This document shows, in pieces, positions 7,804 through 15,135 of a stretch of DNA of 17,412 nucleotides (positions are counted from its first letter, which is position 1; each line of letters opens with the position of its first letter). Source of the DNA: Shimia_B sp039198835 (GTDB lineage Bacteria; Pseudomonadota; Alphaproteobacteria; Rhodobacterales; Rhodobacteraceae); the NCBI GenBank assembly GCA_039198835.1, contig JBCCTH010000034.1:1-17412 (forward strand), given 5' to 3'. The notes below the pieces were generated by a model. It was not told where the DNA came from. It made no database searches and worked only from the letters and a program-made list of their open reading frames with translations. The position numbers and the translations under genes were made by a program.

Positions 7804-8490
7804 CTAAGAAATCTTCCCAATCGAATCCCGGAAGCTGTAGCTCATCTCGTTTTCGCCAACGCGGATCACGATCTCTTCGACCCAGCCGGGCTCGCCGGGA
7901 TCACGAATGCCCAAGCCCTTGATCAGGATCGCCCGCATGACAGGCGAATGCGTGACACAGGCCACGACCAGATCCCGCTTGCCTTGGGCCACCTCGGGCG
8001 CGGCGCGAAAGCTCCGCGCAAAATGCAGGATACGGCGCGCCACGGCGGCCGCGTCTTCGCCCGGGGGGCTCTCATGGTGGACCCAAAACTCGATCCTGTC
8101 GGGCGCCTGAAGGAAGCCGCGGTAAAACGGGTGCTCCATCACGGCGGCGGGCGTCATGGCGAGATGCTCGCATTGCTCGGCGAAAAATTCCGCTGTCGAT
8201 CCCATCTCCACGCGGCTCCCCGCCAGGTGGATATCAGGGTTGCGCAGCGCGAACGCTGCCGCCACCTCGGGCGCGGTCGGATCGATTTCCTGACGTAGGA
8301 TTTCTGCGGTTTGCCTTGAGCGTTTGGTGCGGGTGCCCAGAAAGACAAAGCGGGCATTCGCGCCGCCCAAGGCCTTGAGACGGGGGATCGCGGCATCGAT
8401 ATCGGCGCGCGAATCCTCTGTCAGGGGCATGTCGCCTTTATGAGAAGGCACCTTAGCGTGGCGCAGAAAAGCGAGGACGACGTTGCTCAT
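7804..8490 (-). CDS. Histidine phosphatase superfamily protein
   Basis: 228 residues of the branch-1 (phosphoglycerate mutase/SixA-like) histidine phosphatase fold. The catalytic motif is LRHAK, with H11 as the expected phospho-histidine and R10 beside it. SRQTAE gives the second arginine (R59), GED near 145 is the likely acid, and H181 in ACVTHSP is the second histidine. The ATG at 8490 (MSNVVLAFLRHAK) fits the fold; the upstream extension to 8565 has no domain character. The ribosome site is weak (AAGAGCC). It follows the GntR gene by 88 bases and precedes the phosphotransferase operon. It could remove phosphate from the product or from the phosphohistidine protein. Its target is not readable from sequence. 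Confidence 0.85.
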   Translation of the reverse strand: MSNVVLAFLRHAKVPSHKGDMPLTEDSRADIDAAIPRLKALGGANARFVFLGTRTKRSRQTAEILRQEIDPTAPEVAAAFALRNPDIHLAGSRVEMGSTAEFFAEQCEHLAMTPAAVMEHPFYRGFLQAPDRIEFWVHHESPPGEDAAAVARRILHFARSFRAAPEVAQGKRDLVVACVTHSPVMRAILIKGLGIRDPGEPGWVEEIVIRVGENEMSYSFRDSIGKIS

Positions 8491-8539
8491 GGCTTGGCTC
8501 TTGTGATTGTGGGTTGGCGCGGACCAAAAAGAGACTTTC

Positions 8540-8563
8540 GCCGCCTCGGGCACGGCCCGCGGC
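8540..8563 (-). terminator. Weak terminator-like or attenuator hairpin between gntR and the phosphatase gene
   Basis: GCCGC 8540-8544 pairs with GCGGC 8559-8563, and GGGC 8548-8551 with GCCC 8555-8558, leaving a three-base bulge. On the minus transcript five Ts (8530-8526) follow about nine bases later. That distance is too long for a textbook terminator, so partial termination or none is likely. Confidence 0.35.
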
Positions 8564-8578
8564 AACCGGCTTTCTGTG

Positions 8579-9265
8579 TCATGCTGCCGAGCTTGTGCCG
8601 ACCATATCCGTGACTTCCGCGTCGTTCTCGAAGACGACCTTCATCACCTCTCCGAACTCCTCCACATGCTGGCGCATCGCCGCACCACACGCGGCATGAT
8701 CACCTGCGCGAATGGCATCAACGATTGGATAGTGACGCCCGGCTAAATCAATGTCGGATTTGTGCGTTATGAGATTGCTCAAGGTCACGAAAGTGCGCGC
8801 CTCGATCATCAGCGAATTCCAGGTCTCGATGAGGATCGAGTTGCCGGAAGCCTCGATGATCGTTCGGTGAAACTTCACATCCCATTTCGCCATGGTGCGT
8901 GCATCCTTGGCTTCGAAAGCCTTCGTCATGCGATCCACGCAGACTTCCAACTCATCGAGATGCTTTTGCGCTGACGAGGCGGCGAGTGTCCCGGCCAGAT
9001 GCTCAAGGCTCGCGCGCACAGGATAAATTTCCATCACTTCGCGCTGATCGATGCGGCGCACGCGCGCGCCTTTATGGGGCTGCACCTCGACAAAGCGCAT
9101 CGCCACCATGTCGCGCAGCGCCTCACGCACGGGCGACTGGCTGATGCCCATCCGCTTCGCAATCTGCGATTCGACCAACCGGTCGCCTGGCTTTACGCGA
9201 CCCGACATTATGTCATCGAGCAGTTCTTCTTTGACCTGATCGCTCAATACGACTCTCTGGATCAC
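8579..9265 (-). CDS. GntR family transcriptional regulator, FCD (FadR C-terminal) subfamily
   Basis: 228 residues. A winged helix-turn-helix occupies about 10-70, with the typical LVESQIAKRMGISQSPVREAL at 30-50 and a wing with PHKGARVRR. The FCD ligand domain follows, with its metal ligands visible as D129 and H133 (WDVKFHRTI), H178 (GRHYPI) and H200. Such proteins bind a metal-held organic acid and usually repress catabolic genes until it appears. The start is a GTG at 9265 with AGGAGG nine to ten bases upstream. The same composite operator lies in its own promoter and before the phosphotransferase operon, which suggests autoregulation and control of that operon. Whether it represses or activates is not shown. 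Confidence 0.93.
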   Translation of the reverse strand: MIQRVVLSDQVKEELLDDIMSGRVKPGDRLVESQIAKRMGISQSPVREALRDMVAMRFVEVQPHKGARVRRIDQREVMEIYPVRASLEHLAGTLAASSAQKHLDELEVCVDRMTKAFEAKDARTMAKWDVKFHRTIIEASGNSILIETWNSLMIEARTFVTLSNLITHKSDIDLAGRHYPIVDAIRAGDHAACGAAMRQHVEEFGEVMKVVFENDAEVTDMVGTSSAA

Positions 9266-9398
9266 GGTTTTGGCCTCCTGCTGCGGTGCTGCGCCTGCGT
9301 GACGTCGCTCGCTTTGCTTCGGTCACTCTCTGAACATCCTTGGCAACAAACGGTGCCATGATGACCAGAGAATGGGTAAGGCATGCGCGACTTGAGAT

Positions 9399-9449
9399 GA
9401 GGTAGCGCGGCACCCCGGGATGGTCAACGATTATCGATAACCGGTTATG
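9399..9449. promoter_or_regulatory. Composite operator, copy 2, with predicted gntR promoter in the divergent gntR-xdhC gap
   Basis: TTATCGATAA at 9431-9440 overlaps a second palindrome, ATAACCGGTTAT at 9437-9448. Together they give TTATC-GATAA-4 bases-TTATG, the same spacing as copy 1. On the minus strand TTGACC (9427-9422) touches the operator and is followed 17 bases later by a poor -10 candidate, TACCTC (9404-9399). The site is 56 bases upstream of the xdhC-like start on the other strand, so it may control both directions. The gap 9266-9495 shows no gene that I would support; it also has a weak GTGAC/GTCAC pair at 9299-9303 and 9322-9326. Confidence 0.68.
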
Positions 9450-9495
9450 TGGGAATTTTCTTGCCTGCGCCCGACAATGCACTCATCTAAATATT

Positions 9496-10437
9496 ATGAT
9501 AGCACTGTCACAGCCCCTCTTTCGCGGGCCTGATCCCATTCAGGCGATTGTGGACGGACCGGAAAGCACAGTTCTTGCCGTTATCGCGGGGACACAAGGC
9601 CCCGCCTATCGCCCCGTGGGAACGACGATGGCTGTGATGTCGCAGGGGTGGCGCACGGGCTCGCTCTCTTCGGGTTGCATTGAGGCTGATATAGCGCGAC
9701 AGGCCATGAGCGCCCTTGAAACAGGCGCGCTAAAATGCCTCCGCTACGGGCGCGGCTCTCCGTTTCGCGATATCGAGCTACCTTGCGGTGGCGGCCTTGA
9801 TATTTTGCTGATCCCAAAACCCGACCGCGCCGCCTTGCGGCAGGTTAGCGCCCGTCGAAAGCGCCGGCAGGGCTGCACGCTGGAGATAAATTGTGTTGAT
9901 GGGTCAATGCGTTGTCTGCATGCAGGCCCAACAGCGCGGGAGGGTGATGTGTTGCGCGTGCGCTTTGAACCCGCGCTGCGGTTCGTGATCTTCGGCAAAG
10001 GCCCGGAGGCCAGCACCTTCACGGCGCTCGTTCAGGCGGGCGGCTATTCAAACGTGCTTTTATCTCCTGATGAAGAGACCCGGCAGAGCGCCGCCATGCT
10101 CGGCAGCAAGACCGAGCCGCTCCGAGCGCCCGCTTTGCCCGAGAGCATTGAGATTGATGAGCGCACTGCGATATCCCTTTTCTTCCATGATCATGATTGG
10201 GAGCCGCCCATACTTTCTAAGGCCCTCGAAAGCCCGGCATTTTATATCGGGGCCCAAGGCAGCCAGCGCGCCCGCGACCTTCGCAATCAGGCGCTTTTGG
10301 CGATGGGCGTGGAAAGGGCCGCGCTAGGACGCATCCATGGGCCGGTGGGCCTGATCCCGTCGGCCCGGGATCCCGGCACGCTGGCGGTTTCAGTGCTCGC
10401 CGAGATCCTCGCAAAAGCGCAGGCTCCGTGGTCATAG
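9496..10437 (+). CDS. XdhC/CoxI family molybdenum hydroxylase accessory protein
   Basis: 313 residues. The N-terminal XdhC/CoxI domain has GSLSSGCIEAD at about 55-65 and ELPCGGG with C97. The C-terminal Rossmann-like part starts near RFVIFGKGPEA and ends in IHGPVGL and LAVSVLAEI, all normal for the family. XdhC proteins bind molybdenum cofactor and help insert the sulfurated form into xanthine or aldehyde dehydrogenases. No such hydroxylase is in the window. The ATG at 9496 has no visible ribosome site (upstream CTCATCTAAATATT), so it may be translated from a leaderless or very short leader mRNA. It overlaps the next gene by 10 bases, so the two are co-transcribed. Confidence 0.87.
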   Translation: MIALSQPLFRGPDPIQAIVDGPESTVLAVIAGTQGPAYRPVGTTMAVMSQGWRTGSLSSGCIEADIARQAMSALETGALKCLRYGRGSPFRDIELPCGGGLDILLIPKPDRAALRQVSARRKRRQGCTLEINCVDGSMRCLHAGPTAREGDVLRVRFEPALRFVIFGKGPEASTFTALVQAGGYSNVLLSPDEETRQSAAMLGSKTEPLRAPALPESIEIDERTAISLFFHDHDWEPPILSKALESPAFYIGAQGSQRARDLRNQALLAMGVERAALGRIHGPVGLIPSARDPGTLAVSVLAEILAKAQAPWS

Positions 10438-10988
10438 CGCGAGGCCTCGCCGGGATTATGCTCGCTGCCGGGCGATCCCGGCGCTTTGGACGCGCGGACA
10501 AGCTCATCGCGCCCTATGAGGCGAGACCGCTCATCTGCCATGCAGCCACGGCGCTCAGCGCGATCAGGCCCGAGCATCTGATCGTCGTGACGCGATCGTC
10601 GCGGGTAGCAGCGCTCCTGCCGGGTTGGCATGTCGTCGCGCCTGAAGCAGGCCTGCCCCAATCGGCGTCGCTGCGCGCAGGCATTGCCGCCGCGATAAAG
10701 CGCGACGCGCAGAGCGCGCTCATTGTGCTGGGCGACATGCCGGCGGTGACAAAGCCGCTCCTTGAAGCAGTCGTCGCGCGGATGGGCGAAGGTCAGGCGG
10801 CGGCGGCCACCGATGGCAAAAGGCGCTTGCCGCCGGCCGGTTTCCCCAAAGCCTATTTCAGCGATCTGATGGCGGCCCAGGGGGATCAAGGCGCGCGCGC
10901 GCTCCTCGCCCAGATTCCGGGGCCGCAGCTGGTTTTGGCCAAAGCCTCTGAACTTCACGATGTCGATCGACCGGCTGATCTCAACTAA
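10428..10988 (+). CDS. MobA/MocA-like molybdenum cofactor nucleotidyltransferase
   Basis: 186 residues of the NTP transferase fold. The nucleotide loop is LAAGRSRRFG at 12-21 with K25, and the metal-binding LGDMP is at 101-105. LPQSASLRAG and PAGFPKAYF follow the MocA pattern. MocA adds CMP to molybdopterin to make the cofactor used by xanthine dehydrogenase-type enzymes; MobA adds GMP. The pairing with XdhC favours MocA, but the base is not proven. The start is a GTG at 10428 inside the end of the xdhC-like gene. Its stop faces the stop of the dehydrogenase gene across only 8 bases, with no terminator visible. Confidence 0.85.
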   Translation: MVIARGLAGIMLAAGRSRRFGRADKLIAPYEARPLICHAATALSAIRPEHLIVVTRSSRVAALLPGWHVVAPEAGLPQSASLRAGIAAAIKRDAQSALIVLGDMPAVTKPLLEAVVARMGEGQAAAATDGKRRLPPAGFPKAYFSDLMAAQGDQGARALLAQIPGPQLVLAKASELHDVDRPADLN

Positions 10989-10996
10989 GGCTCAAC

Positions 10997-12304
10997 TCAA
11001 TCCGCCGCGTCGAGACGGAAGCTCTCCTGCGGAAAGAACTTTGCCAAGCGGATATCGGCGGTGCGCGCATGGCCTTCCATGCCTTCAAGGCGGCTGATCC
11101 GGGCCGTGGCCTCCGCCACGGGACGCGCTCCGCTTCGCGTCGCGCGTTGCCAGGTCACCGTCTTCATGTACTTTTGCACCGAGAGGCCCCCGGTATAGCG
11201 CGCCGCGCCAGATGTCGGGAGAACATGGTTCGGCCCCGCCGCCTTATCGCCAAACGCGACAGTCGTTTCTTCCCCCAGGAAAAGCGAGCCATAAGAAGAA
11301 AGACGCCCCAGCCACCAATCAAGATCGGCGCATTGCACATGCAGATGTTCGGGGCCGTAACGGTCTGACGTTGCAGCCATTTCTTCGCGGGTGTCGCATA
11401 AGATCACATCCGCGTAGTCCTGCCAGGCCGCGCGTGCGTTCTGGCCGTTGAGATCAGGCAGCTCTGCGATCATTCGAGGCACGTCTTCCATGACACGCTC
11501 CGCAAGCGAGACATCGCTCGTCACAAGCCAGACCGGCGAGTTATAGCCGTGCTCGGCCTGACCGACGAGATCCCAGGCGACAAGATGCGGGTCGGCGGTT
11601 TCATCGGCGATGACCATCGAATCCGTAGGACCCGCGAACATATCGATGCCGAGTTCTCCGAAGAGCATGCGTTTGGCCTCTGCCACGAACTGGTTGCCGG
11701 GCCCCACCAGAATATCGGATTGGGGCAACCCGAACATGCCCATGGCCATCGCCGCCACGCCCTGAACGCCCCCCATGTTAAGGATCGCATCGGCCCCGGC
11801 GAGATCCATCGTGAAGAGGATCGCATCGGGGATCCCGTATCCCGGCTTCGGAGGCGAACAAGCGGTCACATGGCCCACGCCCGCAACCCGCGCGGTCGTG
11901 ATCGTCATGAGCGCCGAGGCGACATGGCTGTATCGCCCTCCGGGCACGTAACAGCCCGCCGCGCCAACGGGGATATGCTTTTGCCCGGCGATAAACCCTG
12001 GCCTGACTTCCATCTGCGCATCTTTGATTGTCTGCCGCTGCATCTCGGCGAACCGCCGGATATTGTCATGGGCGAAGCGGATATCGTCCTTTAGGCGCTC
12101 GGGCACCCGTTCGATTGCGGCATCGATCTGGTCTCTGGGCGCGAGCGGCGGCCCGCGCCACCCGTCGAGTTTGTCCGCATAGCCCCGCGCGGCCTCGTCG
12201 CCCCCGGCGCGCAAGGCGGTGAGCATTTCAGAGACGGTTGCGCGGACATCGCCTTGGGTGTCTTCAGCCGCCCGCGCGGCCCGTTTGAGATAGGTCACGG
12301 CCAT
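10997..12304 (-). CDS. Histidinol dehydrogenase family enzyme, HpsN (sulfopropanediol dehydrogenase)-like
   Basis: 435 residues. The zinc and catalytic set of the family is intact: Q249 and H252 (QAEH), E319 and H320 (PEH), D353 (GD), H360 (NHVLP) and H412. Sites from E319 on are offset by seven from E. coli HisD. GPGNQFVAEAKR and GPTDSMVIAD mark the NAD-binding core. QAEHGYNSP, ARYTGGL and KTVTWQR look like the HpsN-type paralogs rather than biosynthetic HisD, and no other histidine genes are nearby. The likely reaction is a two-step NAD oxidation of an alcohol to an acid. HpsN itself turns 2,3-dihydroxypropanesulfonate into sulfolactate; that substrate is not proven here. It follows the ProW gene by 137 bases. 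That gap has a small GGCGC-GCG-GCGCC dyad (12385-12397) and nothing else clear. The ATG at 12304 has a GGGGGAG site. Confidence 0.85.
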   Translation of the reverse strand: MAVTYLKRAARAAEDTQGDVRATVSEMLTALRAGGDEAARGYADKLDGWRGPPLAPRDQIDAAIERVPERLKDDIRFAHDNIRRFAEMQRQTIKDAQMEVRPGFIAGQKHIPVGAAGCYVPGGRYSHVASALMTITTARVAGVGHVTACSPPKPGYGIPDAILFTMDLAGADAILNMGGVQGVAAMAMGMFGLPQSDILVGPGNQFVAEAKRMLFGELGIDMFAGPTDSMVIADETADPHLVAWDLVGQAEHGYNSPVWLVTSDVSLAERVMEDVPRMIAELPDLNGQNARAAWQDYADVILCDTREEMAATSDRYGPEHLHVQCADLDWWLGRLSSYGSLFLGEETTVAFGDKAAGPNHVLPTSGAARYTGGLSVQKYMKTVTWQRATRSGARPVAEATARISRLEGMEGHARTADIRLAKFFPQESFRLDAAD

Positions 12305-12441
12305 CGGCCCGCTCCCCCCTTTTTATTGGCATGTCAGGATAAAGCTCCGAGACGCCAGGGGAGAAGACAGACGCCCTCACCCCCGGCGCGCGGCGCCTCG
12401 TCGCCGTGTCAGCCAAGCGGGAGAATGCGGGTGTTCCACGG

Positions 12442-14028
12442 TCAGTCCTTTTGATCCGCGCGCCGGAACGCGCCTTGAACGATCCGGTCGATCACCATCG
12501 CCACGAAGAGGATCGCGAAGCCGCCGAGCAGCCCCGGCCCCTTCGCCGCGAATTGCAGCGCTTCAAGGATCACCTGCCCGAGCCCGCCGCCGCCGATAAG
12601 CGAGATGATCACGACCATGGAAAGACACATCAGGATGGTCTGGTTCACACCGGTCATGATCGAGGGCAGCGCGAGCGGTAGCTCCACATCTTTCAAGAGC
12701 TGCCAGCGCGTTGCGCCAAAGGCTGTCGCCGCCTCCTTGATCGAGTCTGGCACGCCGCGCATGCCCAGCGCCGTGAGGCGGATCACCGGCGGCATCCCGA
12801 AGATGATCGTCGCCAGAATGCCGGGGGGGTTGCCGGTTCCGAAAAAGGCGATGATCGGGATGAGATAAACGAAGGCGGGCAAGGTCTGCATGAGATCGAG
12901 CACAGGCTCGGCAAAGCCATAGGCCCGTTTCGATTTGCCGAACCAGATCCCAAGGGGGATGCCCATGACGACGCAAAGCACCACAGCCGCGCCAACGAGA
13001 GCCACGGTCTCCATCGCGATTTCCCAGTAGCCCAGGAAGGCGATGTAGGCGAGCGCGGCGGCTGTGAAGATCGCCACGCGCGGACCAGCAGAGCGCCAGC
13101 CCACCACGATGATCACCGTCATCACCACGGGCCAGGGTGTCCCGATAAGGGCGAGGCTGATGGCATCGAGCACTTGCCTCACCAAAAGGACAATGCCGTC
13201 AAAAGCGCCCGCGCCATTGCGCGCTGCATCGTCGATCACACCTTCGAGCCAGCGCGCGCTCACCGAATACGTATCTGGATTTGCGGGAAATTCCGCCATC
13301 CATTCGGGGACGCCCTCAACCGTGAACCGATAGACGGTCAGCGGCACGATCACCAAGCCGAGCGCAAGCCCGAGCGCGAGGTTGCGCGTGCTAAAGCCGG
13401 ACGGTGTCGCATCGGGGTCGACCCGCCAGCGCGCATATTGCTTTTCATAGGCGATGTTCGAATAGACCGCCTGGCCCACCCGAAGGATGACCAAAAGCGC
13501 CAGCCCTGTGATGAGAATGGTCATCGCATCCGCGGCAGCGGCCTCGGCGGCCTCGCGCGAGCGCTCCGCGGCGCGCATGAGGTTGTTGCCCAGCGTCTCG
13601 AAGCGGCTGCCGTCTTCTCCCGCCGCCGCAGCCTCGGCTGCGCGCTGCAAGAAGTCTTGCGCGCGCGCTTCCTGGCGCTCGGCCTGCGCGAGATCCGCCG
13701 CGCCAAGCTGGCCCCATGTGCCGCGCCCGATCTGCACGAAAGCGATGATTTCAAGGATGATAAAGCCCCAGAACATCCCCCAGACACCGCGCGCTGCCGC
13801 CCAGAAAGGGCCCGCGAGCAGAGCGCCCAAATTAAAGGTGCGCGGAATGCCAGAAGTGGCATCGTGTATCGTGTGAAACGCGTCGGCGTAATACTCTGCG
13901 CGAGGGCCCGCGAACGCGCTGATTGAATCGTCCAGCGCCGCGCGGTCGACCTCAATGTCGCGCACCGCGCCGGTCGAAGGCGCCTCATTGGCCGCCCCGC
14001 CCAGGCTATCGGGGTCAATCGTCGTCAT
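12442..14028 (-). CDS. proW: Glycine betaine/proline-type ABC transporter permease with long N-terminal extension
   Basis: 528 residues, versus about 280-355 for usual ProW/OpuAB. The permease core is C-terminal, roughly 290-520, with the coupling loop EAATAFGATRWQLL at 432-445 and MPPVIRLTALGMR before it. The first 240 residues are extra. They comprise a polar tail, a membrane segment FNLGALLAGPFWAAARGVWG (65-84) that resembles DUF2628, an alanine/glutamate-rich coiled-coil-like stretch (about 112-168), and two more membrane spans. Residues 240-290 form a likely periplasmic loop. It starts one base after the ProV stop and is surely co-translated. I have a faint memory of similar long forms in Rhodobacterales but cannot confirm it here. 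Confidence 0.88.
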   Translation of the reverse strand: MTTIDPDSLGGAANEAPSTGAVRDIEVDRAALDDSISAFAGPRAEYYADAFHTIHDATSGIPRTFNLGALLAGPFWAAARGVWGMFWGFIILEIIAFVQIGRGTWGQLGAADLAQAERQEARAQDFLQRAAEAAAAGEDGSRFETLGNNLMRAAERSREAAEAAAADAMTILITGLALLVILRVGQAVYSNIAYEKQYARWRVDPDATPSGFSTRNLALGLALGLVIVPLTVYRFTVEGVPEWMAEFPANPDTYSVSARWLEGVIDDAARNGAGAFDGIVLLVRQVLDAISLALIGTPWPVVMTVIIVVGWRSAGPRVAIFTAAALAYIAFLGYWEIAMETVALVGAAVVLCVVMGIPLGIWFGKSKRAYGFAEPVLDLMQTLPAFVYLIPIIAFFGTGNPPGILATIIFGMPPVIRLTALGMRGVPDSIKEAATAFGATRWQLLKDVELPLALPSIMTGVNQTILMCLSMVVIISLIGGGGLGQVILEALQFAAKGPGLLGGFAILFVAMVIDRIVQGAFRRADQKD

Positions 14029-14029
14029 T

Positions 14030-15058
14030 TCAGCGCCCTCCCTGGATGCCGCGCAGAAGCACTGTTTTAGAGATCACACCCACCGGCACGCCCCCATCTT
14101 CGACGACAAGCGGGCCGTCGGTTTCAACGGATACGTCGATGAGGGAATCGAGATCGCTGTCGCCGGTCACGCGCGGTGCGCCTTCCGGCACGCCCGCGCC
14201 GTTGATCGGCTCCATGATCGTATGCGCCTTGACGAGCTTGAGGCGCGATATGCCCTGAACGAATTCGCGCACATAATCATCGGCGGGCGAGGTCACGATT
14301 TCCTCGGGCGTGCCGATCTGCACGATCACACCGTCTTTCATGATCGCGATGCGGGTTCCGATGCGGATCGCCTCATCGAGGTCATGGGTGATGAAGAGCG
14401 TTGATTTATTGAGATCCTTGACCAGCGTTTTGAACTGGTCCTGAAGCTGAAGCCGGATCAGCGGGTCAAGCGCCGAGAAGGGCTCGTCCATGAGCAGGAT
14501 TTCAGGGTCTGACGCCAAGGCCCGCGCGATGCCCACGCGCTGCTGCATGCCGCCTGAAAGCTCCTTCGGCAGACGATCTTCATAGCCCGCGAGATCAACG
14601 AGGCTCAGGCAATGGTCAGAAATGGCCCAGCGCTTCGATTTGGGGATTTTACGAATTTCGAGCGGATAGCCCACATTCTCGCGCACGGAGCGATGGGGCA
14701 TGAGCGCCATATGCTGAAAGACCATGCCGATATGGCGCGCGCGCATCTCCCGCAGAGCGGTGGTGTTCATCGCGCTCACATCTTCGCCCAGAACCCGGAT
14801 CGTTCCCGCCGAAGGCTCAATGAGGCGGTTCACATGGCGCACAAGGGTCGATTTGCCTGACCCTGACAGCCCCATGATGCAAAAGATCTCGCCCCGCGCG
14901 ACATCGAATGTCGCGTCACGAACGCCGATCACGGTGCCAAATCGCGAAAGCGCTTCAGGCTTTCCGATGCCCTCATCCTTGGCCGCTGTGATGGTCTCTG
15001 CGGCACGATTGCCGAAAACTTTCCAGACCCCCGAGAGCTCGACTACGTTTTCGGTCAT
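14030..15058 (-). CDS. proV: Glycine betaine/proline-type ABC transporter ATP-binding protein
   Basis: 342 residues. Walker A GLSGSGKST is at 63-71, signature LSGGMQQR at 167-174, Walker B ILLMDEP at 187-193 and the switch histidine is H225 in ITHD. The C-terminal part (about 275-342), with GVPVGVISKT, is a reduced CBS-type region as in OpuAA/ProV, where such domains sense ionic strength. An insert (AAETITAAKDEGIGKPEAL) before Walker A is common in ProV. It lies 77 bases after the proX-like gene and one base before the permease. Substrate choice is set by the binding protein. Confidence 0.92.
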   Translation of the reverse strand: MTENVVELSGVWKVFGNRAAETITAAKDEGIGKPEALSRFGTVIGVRDATFDVARGEIFCIMGLSGSGKSTLVRHVNRLIEPSAGTIRVLGEDVSAMNTTALREMRARHIGMVFQHMALMPHRSVRENVGYPLEIRKIPKSKRWAISDHCLSLVDLAGYEDRLPKELSGGMQQRVGIARALASDPEILLMDEPFSALDPLIRLQLQDQFKTLVKDLNKSTLFITHDLDEAIRIGTRIAIMKDGVIVQIGTPEEIVTSPADDYVREFVQGISRLKLVKAHTIMEPINGAGVPEGAPRVTGDSDLDSLIDVSVETDGPLVVEDGGVPVGVISKTVLLRGIQGGR

Positions 15059-15089
15059 CTTCCTGGCACTCCGGCTTAGTCCTTTGGAA

Positions 15090-15115
15090 AGCGCGCGAGA
15101 TCGCTCCCGCGCGCT
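15090..15115 (-). promoter_or_regulatory. Stem-loop between proX-like and proV genes
   Basis: AGCGCGCG at 15090-15097 pairs with CGCGCGCT at 15108-15115, ten-base loop with two more possible pairs. It follows the binding-protein stop by about 20 bases and has no T-run. Hairpins here often protect the binding-protein mRNA so that it is made in excess over the membrane parts. Confidence 0.6.
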
Positions 15116-15135
15116 CTCATGTTCAATCTCGCGGC

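Noticed and set aside
10287..10958. 223-codon minus-strand frame
   Set aside because: Antisense to the xdhC- and mocA-like genes, both of which carry clear motifs.
10997..12304. Biosynthetic histidinol dehydrogenase (hisD)
   Set aside because: No other histidine genes are nearby, the context is transport and catabolism, and several segments look like the HpsN-type paralogs. Only the family is certain.
13174..13926. 250-codon plus-strand frame
   Set aside because: Antisense to the ProW N-terminal half; it shows no motifs and has a basic, Arg-rich translation.
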